Positions 1-10,752 are shown, counted from the first letter of the stretch. The stretch is 64,000 nucleotides of DNA from Poa pratensis (GCA_947311845.1 CAMZMU010000055.1:17980877-18044876), one strand, 5' to 3'. A program made the numbers and translations. The notes: generated by a model from the letters alone, not told the origin.

Positions 1-755
1 TAAGATAGCTCGTGGAACGAGTGAAATCAGCATTTTTAGGTAGTTAAGCCATGGTCCTTGCACGGCTCAATCTGAAGGTTAATCTCCAACCGAGGCAACA
101 GAATAGTACAGATTGGGTAGGTGCCCCGCCTGATACCTTCTGCTACTCTCACGGTCTCGCCGACACGACCATGTGATCGCCGATCAGCAGCACTTTGTGC
201 CAAGAACTGGCCTTGATTCCTTTTACCGAACCCATCTCATTTCTGCTCATGAGGTCATTTTCGATGTTAAATTTACACCTCTGATTCATACTTTTGATCT
301 CAGTAAAAAAGGAAGATGGCTGTTTAGAATAGTTCAACCTGTCTAGTGCAGCATATTTTTTGATGTGATAACTGAACCATGTACTGTGTTCTGAGCTTGG
401 CGTTGTTAAGAGGTGGTGAAGGATTTGCTTTTTAACTGAAAACAGTTGTGTACAGGCTGATCCTGCAGGCTCAACTGTTGTTTATTTTCGAAAATTTGAA
501 TCACTGGGAACCATCATATTTGGGTGGTCACTGCTCCAGCGCTGCTTAACTAAAGGACAGATCGGTCTGAGGGGGATCAGTGGCCTGTTTCGCTCAGAAA
601 TGAAAAGACTATTCATTCCCGAGGGCCACGGGAGAAAATGGGGTTTGTCGGAGGACTCCAGATCGGCACAAAATCGCTGTGCTCACTCACACTCATGCCC
701 GTCTCTCTGGAGTTTTCCACCATAAACTATTACCTGCACAACTGTATGTTTATTA
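1..755. other. Intergenic DNA, no gene seen
   Basis: I find no supported gene, RNA or repeat here. The one short minus-strand reading frame near 149-337 has no recognisable motif and no conserved-looking composition. The stretch is moderately AT-rich and lies upstream of the Stowaway MITE and the gene at 1319. Confidence 0.5.
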
Positions 756-878
756 CTCCCTTCGTTCCTAATTAAATGACTTCACTTTGTTAAAATGTGG
801 ATGTATCTATACTTGTAACATGTCTAAGTACATCTACATGTTGACAAGTAGAAGTCATTTAAATTGGAACGGAGGGAG
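756..878. mobile_element. Stowaway MITE (Tc1/mariner type), 123 bp
   Basis: The element starts ctcccttcgttcctaatt and ends with the inverted form aattggaacggagggag, and both ends are bordered by TA (754-755 and 879-880). Subterminal sequence also pairs (aaatgacttc with gaagtcattt). These are the standard Stowaway termini and TA target preference of grasses. It has no coding capacity and depends on a Tc1/mariner transposase in trans. It sits about 440 bp upstream of the ATG at 1319, so it may lie in that gene's promoter region. Confidence 0.93.
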
Positions 879-1119
879 TAGTTACCTGACGAAATGAAAC
901 AAATCTCAAACTGGTTTTACAGTGATCGTCTGCTGCACCTGCACTGTTAGCTTGTCATGGTTATAAACTAGTGGTATTGTTATGTAACCTCTGTTGTCAG
1001 TGGTCAGTAGTTAGTTGGTTCAACTAGTCGAGATCTGTTTTGGGCGTTCGTTTCGTTTCAGAGGCCTGGCATTTTCGCCCAACAACTCTTATTTGACGGC
1101 CTCTGAACCCCGCCGATGC

Positions 1120-1140
1120 ATCCTCTCTCTCTCTCTCTCA
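1120..1140 (+). repeat. CT microsatellite in probable 5' leader
   Basis: A short (CT)n tract, ctctctctctctctca, precedes the ATG at 1319 by about 180 bp. CT-rich tracts are common in plant 5' untranslated leaders and core promoters, so it may mark the leader of the downstream gene. That placement is an inference. No clear TATA box could be assigned. Confidence 0.5.
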
Positions 1141-1318
1141 GGGCCTCGCCTCTTCCCCATCCACCTGCGAATTTTTAAGCGAAGCAGCGTGTGGTGGTAT
1201 CCACTTATCACTCTCTTCCCCCTGTTCCTAGATACCAACCTCGTGGTCTTCTCAGCTCGGTGCTCACTGCTGCCACACCGTATCACGGGCACGGAGCTAC
1301 GTAGCTAGTGGCAGTGGG

Positions 1319-2137
1319 ATGCCTCAGGTGGACCTGGAGAGCCTGGTGTGCGGCGCGGCGGGCGCGGGCGCCGGGGACAGGAAGGTGTCGTGCGAGACGG
1401 TCATCGCCGGCGGCAGCGGGGACGCCTCGCCGCGCTGGGTGCCACCGCCTCCGCCTCCGGACCATGACTTCCCGCCGGAGTCGATAACCATCCGCATCGG
1501 CGACGACGACGGCGCGGCCTTCTCGGAGCTGAACCCGATATACGAGCGGGACGACTCCACCAAGGGGAGCACCAACCCCAAGTTCGCCGGCGGCGCCTCG
1601 TCCAACGCCGCCCCGCTCAAGGCGCGCTCCAACTCCGCGCGCATCGCGGGCGCCCCGGCCGCGGCCACCACCACCTTCTTCGGCCTCCCAGTCAAGATCC
1701 GCCCGGCGTTCACCCGGCGCCAGCCGTCGCAGGGCCGGATCTTGCCCGACAAGCGCTCCGGCGGCACCGGCGAGGAGCCGCGGTCGCCCAAGGTGTCCTG
1801 CATTGGGAAGGTGCTGTCCGACCGGGAGAGGTACGGGCGGCGCCGTCGCCGGAGGTGGTGGCGCGGTGTGGCGGCCGTGTTCCGGTGCAGCGGCGGCTGT
1901 GGTTGCCGGGGAGTTGGTGGCGCGGGCAAGAAGATGGCGCTGGAGGACGACGAGTACGACGGGGAGGAGGACGAGCCGAGCGTCGCGGCAATGCGGAGGT
2001 TCAAGTCCGGGAGAAGAGCCGATACGTGGGCACAGGAGGCACTGGCAGCAGCAGCGGCGGCGGCTTCCGGCGAGACGACGCCAGAGGAGCAGAAGAAGCA
2101 GGAGACTGAGCACTGGGTCCGACTACAGGTAAGTTAG
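1319..2137 (+). CDS. Plant-specific basic protein of unknown function (syringolide-induced 14-1-1-like, tentative)
   Basis: The 272-codon frame opens at an ATG after the sequence gcagtggg and ends LQVS-stop. The N-terminus is MPQVDLESLVCG, followed by a short acidic block (ITIRIGDDDG, then FSELNPIYERDDS), a proline/alanine-rich middle, the motif PKVSCIGKVLSDRE at about residues 158-172, a strongly basic stretch (GRRRRRRWWRG), an acidic patch and AMRRFKSGRR. The P-K-V-S-C-x-G core resembles a small plant family annotated as syringolide-induced protein 14-1-1. Its biochemical role is unknown. No transmembrane segment or signal peptide is visible, and the basic tracts suggest a nuclear or nucleic-acid-associated protein (inference). 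A perfect splice donor context, cag|gtaagt, lies six bases before the stop, so the last codons may be intron and the real C-terminus may be encoded downstream. GC content and third-position GC are high, as in many grass genes. A longer 276-codon frame on the other strand is a composition shadow. Confidence 0.7.
   Translation: MPQVDLESLVCGAAGAGAGDRKVSCETVIAGGSGDASPRWVPPPPPPDHDFPPESITIRIGDDDGAAFSELNPIYERDDSTKGSTNPKFAGGASSNAAPLKARSNSARIAGAPAAATTTFFGLPVKIRPAFTRRQPSQGRILPDKRSGGTGEEPRSPKVSCIGKVLSDRERYGRRRRRRWWRGVAAVFRCSGGCGCRGVGGAGKKMALEDDEYDGEEDEPSVAAMRRFKSGRRADTWAQEALAAAAAAASGETTPEEQKKQETEHWVRLQVS
2126..2133 (+). promoter_or_regulatory. Strong splice-donor-like site at the end of the 1319 gene
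   Basis: The sequence cag|gtaagt is a consensus plant donor and overlaps the last codons (Gln-Val-Ser-stop). If it is used, the stop at 2135-2137 is intronic and the protein continues in an exon I cannot identify. If it is not used, the protein ends LQVS. Confidence 0.4.
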
Positions 2138-2948
2138 GTTGCGGCGAGGGCGGGAAGTGAATCAGCGACACAACTGCATGGTGGTACCCGCTGTCAGCGA
2201 CTGCGCCCGGTCTGGGTGTGGTCGCCATAGGTGAGCTTGAGATGCTGTCCCGTCAGCGAAGGATGGGCACAGGATTTGGCCTAGAAATGCGAGTCTTTTT
2301 GCTGGTTGGAGTTTTGCGCTTGGGATCGTTCGACGAACCCGACTTATTTCTGTTGTTGCGCGCGGCCAATGATCGATGCATGTATGTACATACACACCCC
2401 CCCCCAGAATAACAAGAACGAGCACGGAAGATGTTCCGTTCATTTCTTTTTTTCTACTCCAGAAACAGAATAGTGTTGTTTCTGGAGTAGTTTTCTTCAG
2501 TTTTCCTAAGGTCGATTTAATGGTCTATGTGACACGTTGGGAGGAGACATCACTATTTTCCCAGGATAAGCAGGGCTCTATGGTGGAAGCTCAACACCTA
2601 CGTCGTTTACTTTGCTAGCCCCCGTATGATTGGTGTTGCAAAACCATATCTTGACGACTGACCTTTTGGCACATATGAGGCTTGACTCACGATTCTTGCC
2701 TCAGTCCTCCAGTAGTCTACTGGGCAACTCCAACGGTGGAACTCGTATTTGGTCCGCCCATGTGTTGGACAGAAACCACGGCCCAACGCCGCACCGTAAA
2801 TGAATCGGCGGAAGCTCGGGGCATCCTTTTCAACCCATTTTGTTACCAAATTTTGGCTGAAAATGTGGTCAACTGGATTTTGTCCGCGGCTGGATCTTGT
2901 CCGTCCTTGCCCGCATGTCGACGACCCCGACATTTTTGCTCCACCGGT
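2138..2948. other. Intergenic or 3' region, no gene seen
   Basis: No supported coding sequence. It contains a C-tract (about 2397-2405), a perfect 14-bp hairpin (listed separately) and a moderately GC-rich stretch 2680-2940. That stretch begins ctgggcaactccaacg, which looks like a decayed DNA-transposon end, but no matching inverted end was found. Confidence 0.4.
2454..2490. repeat. Perfect 14-bp inverted repeat (hairpin)
   Basis: ctactccagaaaca is followed after a 9-base loop by its exact reverse complement tgtttctggagtag. It lies about 320 bp after the stop of the gene at 1319 and would form a stable stem in DNA or RNA. It could be a palindromic protein-binding site, an RNA 3' hairpin or a MITE relic. 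Nothing around it decides which. Confidence 0.75.
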
Positions 2949-3107
2949 GGCGGAGCCACGTTGGAGGCAGTGTAGTCAGCTGACTACACATTTTTTTGGC
3001 AATACTAACAAAAAATCATGTAAAAGATAATAAAAAGTATTATAAATACGTGTATTTGACTACACAACTTCGTATCGACTACACATAGTTGAAATCCTGG
3101 CTCCTCC
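2949..3107. mobile_element. Small TIR element, possible MITE
   Basis: The left end ggcggagccacg and the right end cctggctcctcc are imperfect inverted repeats (10 of 12 pairs). Inside, gtgtagtcagctgactacaca is palindromic and the motif gactacacaa/ttgactacac recurs near the right end. The core is AT-rich and non-coding. The superfamily cannot be assigned from the sequence alone, and no clean target duplication was found. Confidence 0.5.
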
Positions 3108-3339
3108 ATTGTGCTCCACCTCTCTTCCCACCCTGATTCCCACCTCTTCCTTCTCGCCGCCGCCGCGCCGCTATTTGTCTCCACCGTTGCTCGCCAATCC
3201 CGACACCTCGCCGCCATTAGCCGCTACCTTGATTCACACATAAACCAGTAGCTATCCAATCCAATCTTTACTATTAAATGGGAGTTCGTACGTTGGTAGG
3301 TCGTCTGGCAGAAAATCCTCCCTCGTTCTATCGCTAAAC

Positions 3340-3800
3340 CTTGGCCCGGGCCAAGTCGCGCCTGCCCCCTTCCCTCATTAGCGCTAAACAAAGGCAATCA
3401 GCCGCCATCACGCCCGACAACCAAATCCTTCCCGACCCACTGTCCGCCTCCACCCTCCAGCGACAGCGGCCATGCAGTGCCGCAGCCGCCTTGGCCCTTT
3501 CCTACGCGCCCGCCGCCGAGAACCCTCCTTTCCCTCCTTATCCTTCCTCCTTGCGTTCCCCTTGAGCCCCCGATCCGCGACCCAACCTAGCCTGCCGCCT
3601 CCACCTTGTCGGCTTCTCTGGAGTCGCCCTTGCTAGGGGCAAGTGAGCCCACCTCCCCGCTGTCAGGCGCGGTTCCAATCCGCAGCGACTTCGTCAGCCA
3701 AAGTCCCCGCCATGTCCCGATGTCCGTCCCCGAGCAGGAGCAGCGAGACCTGGAGCTCGTCGACTGCACGTCAGCAACCTCCCCCGCCTCCTCTCGAGGT
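3340..3800 (+). other. GC-rich exon-like island 1 inside the Helitron
   Basis: A proline/serine/alanine-coding, C-rich stretch runs for about 450 bp and ends near 3795 at ctcgag|gtatat, a plausible splice donor, after which the sequence becomes AT-rich. Two overlapping short frames (3341-3565 and 3606-3845) read through it and neither matches a protein I recognise. It looks like the first exon or 5' leader of a captured plant gene, which is common in Helitrons, but it could also be the element's own GC-rich leader. Confidence 0.4.
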
Positions 3801-4986
3801 ATATCCGATAAAAATCGATTTGTAGTAGCAGATGCACCTGGATAATGACTTCAATTGTTCAAAGCTATGAATGCTTCATTGTTTGTTCTGATATGTTCAT
3901 CCAGCTTGCATGGTTGGCTTCACCTAGGAATTAACTAACCAATTTTTTGTTAGTTTCTTCACAAGAATTTTTTTTGTATTTACTTGGCCTCCATCAGACT
4001 AGAATTGAAACACATGGAGCTCAAGCGGAAATATTTGCCATGGATATACAACACCTGCAGCTGTACACCGATTGCCGTGTTGCAACTGTCCTTCATACTA
4101 GATATACATCATCTGAATTTTTTGGTGCTGGTCTGAACCTCTTCATTGGAACAGAGAAGATGTGAACTAATCCTTCTGAAAAGGAGCACCTGAAGACATG
4201 CATTTTGAGGGCCTGATAGCATCTTGATGAAAAAGAAATGAGGAGTCCATGCCAAGCAACAGAGAACCAGGTATATAATTAAGATTTAAATATCTTGTGA
4301 AGTTTCATAACACGTCAATGCTTAGCAAGTTAGCATGAATACATTTTATGAGATTTTGGAAAGCAACATTCCCGCGACACATTCCTTTAGAAATGTGAAC
4401 ATGTCCCATTTTATCTAGATATGGTCAGACTGTAAGAGCAAATTCATGGTATTTCCAGAGAAAACATTTACACATGAAAATACTAATGGAGACGGCTACT
4501 TGTAATTTGAGAGCGAATTCATGGTATTTCAGACCTAATGATTGTTATTTCTTGAAATATTAGGAAGGAAGAATCTTTCTTGTGTGTACATTTAGCCATT
4601 ATATTTACTCATTGTTGTCACTACTGAACCCACATGAGCAGGGACAGAGATGAACACTGGTAACAAGTAAACCATTGATCCCCTTATATTTGCTATCCCC
4701 TTAAGTCACACCTGCGTTTCCTAAATAATGAATTAGGAAGTACTAGAGGAAACATATATAGTCAAAAAGAAGGTCCGTGTTGTGGCCAACATAATAAAAA
4801 TATTGATAAGCATATTAAAAATACTGAGCTGTCATCTATTTTCTCAAATCGCGCCCAGTGCAAAATCTATCTCATAGCTACAGAGGGAAGTGTCCATCCG
4901 CGCGTGTAGAAATGTATATGAAGTCATAGCTACACATCTGATAACCCAGAACGTGATCACGGTGAAGGAGTCAGAGAAGATGTCAC
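3801..4986. other. AT-rich intron-like Helitron interior, left of copia
   Basis: No coding sequence. A short phrase recurs here: attcatggtatttccag at about 4443 and attcatggtatttcag at about 4515, about 70 bp apart. The copia target site gtcac (4982-4986) ends this stretch and resumes at 11165. Confidence 0.5.
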
Positions 4987-5385
4987 TGTTAGATCCATAG
5001 GATTACTTGTATCGGTAGAACTAGGTGGAAAACGTGTAGCTGAGTGAAAACAGTGAGATGGAGAGATAGATGGGGGCGATACCTTCGCTGTGACTCGATG
5101 AACTCGAGCCGGAGGCCATGGTGGTCGACGGCGTGACCGTCGGAGCGGTGGCGGCGCAGTGGTGCTTCCCGTGAGCACTGCGCTAACCCTAATCGGAGGG
5201 GATGTCGGTGGGGTGGCTGGCAACACAGGTGAACCTCGTACCGTGTGTGCCCCAGCCCCCACCCTTTATTTATAGCGCAGGTCACAGGGGCCCACTGTCC
5301 ATAACTGAAATGGACGCCCCCAATCAGGGCGTAGTCAAGGGGATTGATGAGCCGTTGGGCTCATCAATACGAGATCAACCTAACA
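4987..5385 (-). repeat. Copia 3' LTR
   Basis: This is the 399-bp copy farther from the primer-binding site, so it is the 3' LTR of the minus-strand element. It ends in CTAACA, followed by the purine tract on the minus strand. It differs from its partner at gcggcgcag versus gcagcgcag and at caatcaggg versus cgatcaggg. Confidence 0.96.
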
Positions 5386-5397
5386 TTCTCCCCCTTG
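5386..5397 (-). promoter_or_regulatory. Copia polypurine tract
   Basis: On the minus strand the bases immediately before the 3' LTR read gatcaagggggagaa. A purine run directly abutting the 3' LTR is the plus-strand DNA primer site expected for a copia element in this orientation. Confidence 0.85.
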
Positions 5398-5571
5398 ATC
5401 TCAACTTTTACTTTTATCCATGTACTTTGTGCTTTACTCGTTTCATCATAGATCAGTACATAGAGCATGTTTCATCGTCACAGCTCAATTGCCAATAGAA
5501 TCAGACAGCTACAATATACCTCTCTATTTTAAAACAAATTCTTTTACTTTTGGGCCTCTGTAATCCAGGAA

Positions 5572-6129
5572 TCATAGGCTTTCCATTAAACCCATGTCGA
5601 CTGCGTGTTCCATGAACACGCTGGGTGGTAAGCCTTTCGTAAGCGGATCCGCAAGCATATCCTTTGTCCTTATATGCTCGAGACTTATAGTTTGATTCTG
5701 GATTTTACCTTTCACAACATAATACTTTATCTCTATTGGTTTGATAGCTTTAGTCGACTTGTTGTTGTGAGTATAGAATACTGCGGGCTGGTTGTCACAG
5801 TACATTTTAGTGGTTTGTCAATACAATCTACCACTTTCAAGTCGGGTATCAACTTCTTTGACCATATCACCTGCCTTGTGGCCTCATAAGCTGCTATAAA
5901 TTCTGCATACATGATGCGACTATTGTCTGTTTGGAGCTCCAGCGAGAGTGAACACGTATCCTGACGTGGATTTTCTATCATCTCTATATCTTCTGTATGT
6001 TAGCATGAGGTCTTTTGTGCCTTGCGCAGAACGCAATGCTTTCTTTGCCATCTTCCAGTACTCTAGGCCTGGATTTTCTTGATATCTACCGAGTACTCCG
6101 GTGATAAAGTTAAGGTAGGGCGAGTGCAC
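5572..6129 (-). pseudogene. Copia RNase H remnant
   Basis: Overlapping frames hold the C-terminal copia RNase H region. The first part carries a sequence ending YEATRQVIWSKK (the usual AEYIA...A..A.WL region). The second starts MYCDNQPAVFYTHN and continues with the conserved EIKYYVVKG and TKDMLADPLTKGL segments. The reading frame changes at least twice (near 5800 and 5920), so no functional enzyme is encoded. It lies at the 3' end of pol, directly before the purine tract, as the family requires. Confidence 0.9.
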
Positions 6130-6140
6130 ACTTGTGCATA

Positions 6141-6972
6141 CTATAAGCTTCCAACAACCGAAGCATAAGGTATTCCTTTCATTTGATCGATCTCATATTG
6201 GTTCTTGGGACACTGAAATTTCCCAAAACTGTCGCCCTTGACTATAGGAGCAGGTGAGGCGCTACTTTTATGCATATTATATTTCTTTAGAACCTTTTCT
6301 AAATATGCCTTTTGTGATAGTCCTAACACTCCATTCTTTCTATCCCGATGAATTTCTATGCCCAAAACATATGAAGTTTCACCAAGATCTTTCATATCAA
6401 AAAATTTGAGGACAAGAACTTCTTTGTTTCTAGTAGACTGACATCATTGCTCTCAAGCAGAATATCATCCACATACATAAACTTTTAAACTTTGCATAAA
6501 TGCAGTTGTCCTCAACATTTTCTTTAATTGTATTATTGAACTTTAAATACCACTGTCTAGAGGTTTGCTTTAACCCAAAATTGGATTTCTTTAGGCGGCA
6601 TCCCATATGTTCCTTCCCCTCCATGAAAAAACCCTTGGGTTGTTTCATGTAAACATTCTCTTCTAAATCTCCATTTAGAAATGCCGTCTTTACATCCATT
6701 TGATGTAACTCTAAATCAAAATGTGCAACTAGTGCCATGATGATTCTGAAGGAATCCTTACATGAGACCGGAGAAAATGTCTCATTGTAATCTACCCCTT
6801 CTCTTTGCGTAAAGCCTTTTGCCACAAGTCGTGCTTTATACTTTTCAACGTTTCCGTTGGAGTCATACTTAGTTTTGTAGACCCATTTGTAGCCTACTGT
6901 TTTGGCTCCTTTAGGAATTTTCTCTAAGTCCCAAACATTGTTAGAACTCATCGATTTCATCTCATCTTCCAT
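6141..6972 (-). pseudogene. Copia reverse transcriptase remnant
   Basis: The 180-codon piece (6430-6972) contains the conserved RT opening NNVWDLEKIPKG, YKWVYKTK, RLVAKGFTQ and the hallmark DVKTAFLNGDLEENVY. The YVDD active site is still readable near 6465-6476 but in a different frame, after a frameshift. The following piece (6141-6395) continues with MKDLGETSYVLGIEI and SQKAYLEKVL. RT copies the genomic RNA into cDNA in the virus-like particle. Here it is interrupted by at least two frame changes, so it is inactive. Confidence 0.93.
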
Positions 6973-7150
6973 GGCTTCTCATGGCTTCTTCATATGAAGT
7001 GGGATCTTCTTCCATATGAACTATTTCTGTATTATAAACTTTATAATCACTAGAAATAGCAGATTTCCTAGCTCTTTTAGACCTTCTGAGAGTCTCATTC
7101 TCTGGCGCATCATGTGTCTCAACGTGCGACTCTTCTTCTAAATGTGGCTG

Positions 7151-8408
7151 TCATCGCTCCCTTTCATGCTCAACAACGGGTCGAGTCGGCTCCTGACGGA
7201 CAGGTTCCGAATCTTGCCTTGTTGTGGTCACGGGTGGAGTTACAACAGGTGCTTGCACCACAACCTCAGGGATTGTCGGTGCAGGTACAACAGGTAGGGC
7301 GAAAAATGGCTCATGGATCATCGGAAAAGGTGCACACACCCTCTTCTCCTCAAGATCAATTTTCCGGCCTACCATGCTCCCCCTCATCATTTCGTCCTCC
7401 AAGAAGACCGCTTGTCTCGTTTCTACAAACTTTGTGTGTCTGTCTGCACAGTAGAAACGATAACCTTTTGATCTATCATGATAGCCAATGAAATGGCAAG
7501 TTACTGTTTTGGGGTCCAACTTTGCAGTGTGTGGATTAAAACTTTTGCCTCAGCTGGGCTCCCCCAGACTTTCAAGTGGCGTAGAGAAGGAACTTTACCT
7601 GTCCACAACTCGTTCGGTGTTTTGGGCACCGACTTACTTGGTACTCTGTTGAGAATGTGAATGGCGGTTTTTAACGCCTCCATCCATAATCCCAATGGCA
7701 GTGTGGAATAACTCATCATACTGCGCACCATATCCATAAGAGTACGGTTACGCCTTTCAGCTACTCCATTTTGCTGTGGTTCGCCCGGCATAGAATGCTG
7801 GGCGACTATTCCATTTTCCTGTAAAAACCTTGCAAAAGGTCAAGGTACTTGACCATATGGAGTGTGCCGACCATAGTACTCCCCCCACGGTCGGACCTGA
7901 CTATTTTAATTCTTTTATCATGTTGATTTTCAACTTCAACTTTGAATATTTTAAATTTATCCAATGCTTCATATCTTTCTTTAATTGGATAAATATAACC
8001 ATATCGGGAGTAATCAACTGTGAACGTTATGAACGAGTCATAACCATCCACACTTTTCACCGGAAATGGTCCACATATATCAGTGTGAATAATTTCTAGT
8101 GTCGCGGTGCTTCGGTTTGCACCCTTTTTAATTTGTTTTATGTATTTTCGTTTTATGCAATCTATGCATTGTTCAATATCTGAGAACTCTAACGGAGAAA
8201 GAATGTCATTTTTAACGAGGCTTTCTATTCTTCCCCTCAAAATATGGCCGAAAAAACAGTGCCATAATTTTGACGAGTCATGAGTTCTCTTTCTTTTCTT
8301 TTGTTCGTTATCCGAGCGGAAAACATGCTTATTCACTTTGCACACTGAAATGCACTTTTCACATGAAAATAAGAAATAAACCTCATTGTGGAGTAATGCA
8401 ACACCCAC
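7151..8408 (-). pseudogene. Copia integrase remnant (pre-integrase, core, C-terminal)
   Basis: The piece 7806-8408 has a GAG-pre-integrase zinc region (LWHCFFGHILRGRI ... CIDC) and the first two catalytic aspartates in IHTDICGPF and IVRSDRGG. The third, glutamate, follows in a separate frame as [13 protein letters not shown] (7501-7791), next to the segment [10 protein letters not shown]. The piece 7151-7519 starts [23 protein letters not shown], the usual downstream segment. All three D, D and E residues are present in sequence but split over frames. No protease or Gag is recognisable upstream. Confidence 0.92.
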
Positions 8409-8563
8409 ATGATCATTATTACACCATATGGCACACTTGCCATGTCCAAAATAACAGTGTACTTTTCTGTCACCAGCTGCTGAAGCAGCTGGGTAGCATT
8501 TATCTTTGAAGAACCAGTGAACTGGCCCTTTATCTTTTCAAGGAACTCATTTCAATGCACATT

Positions 8564-8767
8564 CTACAATTTAGCAGACAATAGCTTGCTCAATTGTTTC
8601 TTTATAAATGCCATGCACCTTTTTTTGGCGATTAGCCACTTTATGTTTTCGAGGGTGTAAGACATCTCCAGCGGAGCATAGTCCCTCTTCTTACTTTTCC
8701 AAATACTATCAACATCCTTTTCGTCTCTGAGTGACTCCGTAGGCTTAACTGGTTGTGGAGTTACCAC
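8564..8767 (-). pseudogene. Short remnant, possibly residual copia Gag
   Basis: A 67-codon frame begins MVTPQPVKPTESLRDEK and contains a WKSKKRDY segment. It occupies the place where Gag should be, but I cannot match it to Gag motifs and there is no CCHC knuckle. It may be a leftover of Gag or chance. Confidence 0.3.
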
Positions 8768-8859
8768 AACCCAGTCGACCTCAACACAAATAAAAAAACC
8801 AAATCCACTTTCTTTCTCCGTTCAGAGTAGGTATGGACATCCTTGATGCAGCTCATCAA

Positions 8860-9560
8860 GTAGTACCCCTTTTAACACCAAAATTAAGTGAGACAACAAT
8901 TGCATATAAAAATCCAACGTTGGTCGAAATTAAAATATGCAACTGTTTGCGCAATTTAAAACTACATCACCGTTGGGCAGAAAATAGCAATAAAAGCACA
9001 TAAAACAATAACAAATCATGATTATGTTATTAACGACGTTGGTCATAATAATAACAAAACCATAATTGTTTCAATAAATCCTTTTAACATGCTCTTGTAA
9101 TTAATTCTTTCTTTATTTCTATTTACACTTTAAGAGCACTTTTATAAATTTGCAGCGGAAAAACATGAATAAAATTCATGAACTTTATACTTTTCATAAC
9201 CATTTATGTCACTGTTTGTGCAATTAAAACCATATCACCGTTGGGCAATAAGAGAAATAAATGCACCTTTTAACACATAATAAACAAATCATGATCATGC
9301 TATTAACAACGTTGGTCATTTAATAACATAATCATAATCATATTTAATATCACTTTAATCAAGCTTTTAATTCTCACTTTAAATCATGATAATGCTATTA
9401 ACAACGTTGGTCAATTAATAACACAATCATAATCATCATAAATATCACTTTATCACGCTTTTAATTCTCACTTTAAATCATGATAATGCTATTAATAACG
9501 TTGGTCAATTAATAACAAAATCATAATCAGCATTAATATCATTTTAATCATGCTTTTTAA
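8860..9560 (-). repeat. Diverged tandem repeats in the copia leader, core aacgttggtca
   Basis: The phrase (atg)ctattaa(c/t)aacgttggtca(a/t)ttaataaca recurs at about 9030, 9300, 9395 and 9488, with related forms at 8910 and, as caccgttgggcaa, at 8970 and 9227. Around each copy are aatcatgat and cactttaatca blocks, so the unit is about 90-100 bp in the better-preserved part. The array is very AT-rich, non-coding and lies between the primer-binding site and pol. Confidence 0.8.
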
Positions 9561-9819
9561 TTTTCACTTTATTGCTTTTATGCAATTTCTTTTAACTATT
9601 TGCAGCGGAAACTTTAAATAAATGAATAAAAAATTCATAAACTTTTATACTTTTAACAAGTATTTCTTTTCTTTCTTCTGTTTCCTAAACAAAATTTTCG
9701 TTGAATAAATTTGGATAGGAAAAACAGAATTAAATTTGCCCAAAAAATGACCAAAACAAAATAAAACTTGTTTATGTTAAAAATAACAGAAAAAACTTTT
9801 TCTGTGCAAAAAAAACAGG

Positions 9820-10740
9820 CAGCCCATGGCTATCTGTCGCGCGGTGCGACCCGTAACAGCGGCCCACGGCCCGTGCGCTCTGCGCTATCAGCCGCTCGCG
9901 GCGACGCTGTAACGGGCCCGCTGTGGCCCATGGCCCCTTCTTTCGGCCCATCGGCCCGTCTCGCGGCTAGGGTTTTGCCAGGACGAATCCTGGCCGTCCG
10001 TCCCATCCAACGGCTGCCCGCCGTTTTCGCACGACCAAGACGGCAACGCCATCCTCGCCCCGAAACCTAGCCGCATTCGCCCATCACGCTCTCGCCCCTG
10101 CGCACGCGCGCGATTCCGGCCGCCAGGCCACCGGCCGCCGGCGACCACGCCGCGCCGTGCCGTGCGCCGCGCGCCGTGCGCGCCTCGCGCCTCGCGCCGT
10201 GCGTACCGAGCGCCTCGCGCGCGCGCGTTCTTTCCCTCGCGACGGCTGATGGCCGGAGTCGGCCTGCCCCGCGCCCTACCTCGCCGGAGACGGCCAAAAA
10301 CGCGCCGTGGCGGCGACCGGGGCGTGCGCCCCACGCCCTGAGCCTCCTCTCCCTTTCCTTTTCTTCCACAAAACCAGCCCGAAGGCCAAAATCGTGAAGA
10401 AATCGTCGGTGCCTCCCCTGCCCCCTTGCCGGCGCGTGCGTGCACCCGAGGGTGGGCGCATCGCCGTCAAGCGGCACAGGCGGTGGTGCCCTTTTCCGGC
10501 GACGTCGGTGAGTTTTCTTTCCCCTTTTTTTTTTTGCATCTAGGGTTAGTATTCGTTGGTCTGTCCTTTGCCCCCGAGGGGGTGTGTTCTTCGTCCAGAT
10601 GCCCCACTCGGGTGCGCATCTGGATCGAGCGGAACTGGCGCGGCCGAGGTCGACGGCGCTGCTTTTCCGGCGAGCCGAGGGCATCCCCGGTGGGAACTTT
10701 TGCTTTTGCTTTACAATTGCTACCGAAAAATTAAATCTAG
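9820..10740 (-). other. GC-rich copia leader, no recognisable gag
   Basis: About 900 bp of extremely CpG-rich DNA (gcgcgccgtgcgcgcc style) sits between the AT-rich repeats and the primer-binding site. Open frames on both strands cross it, including a 324-codon minus-strand frame that starts inside the LTR at 11041, but none shows a Gag, protease or host domain. Long frames are expected by chance at this GC content. It may be a captured host leader or an ancient element-specific packaging region. Confidence 0.5.
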
Positions 10741-10752
10741 GATCCAATTCGT

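Noticed and set aside
1283..2113. 276-codon open frame opposite the 1319 gene
   Set aside because: It is a mirror of a high-GC coding strand, with Arg/Pro/Ala-rich sequence, no motif and no start context. The plus frame has recognisable conserved blocks.
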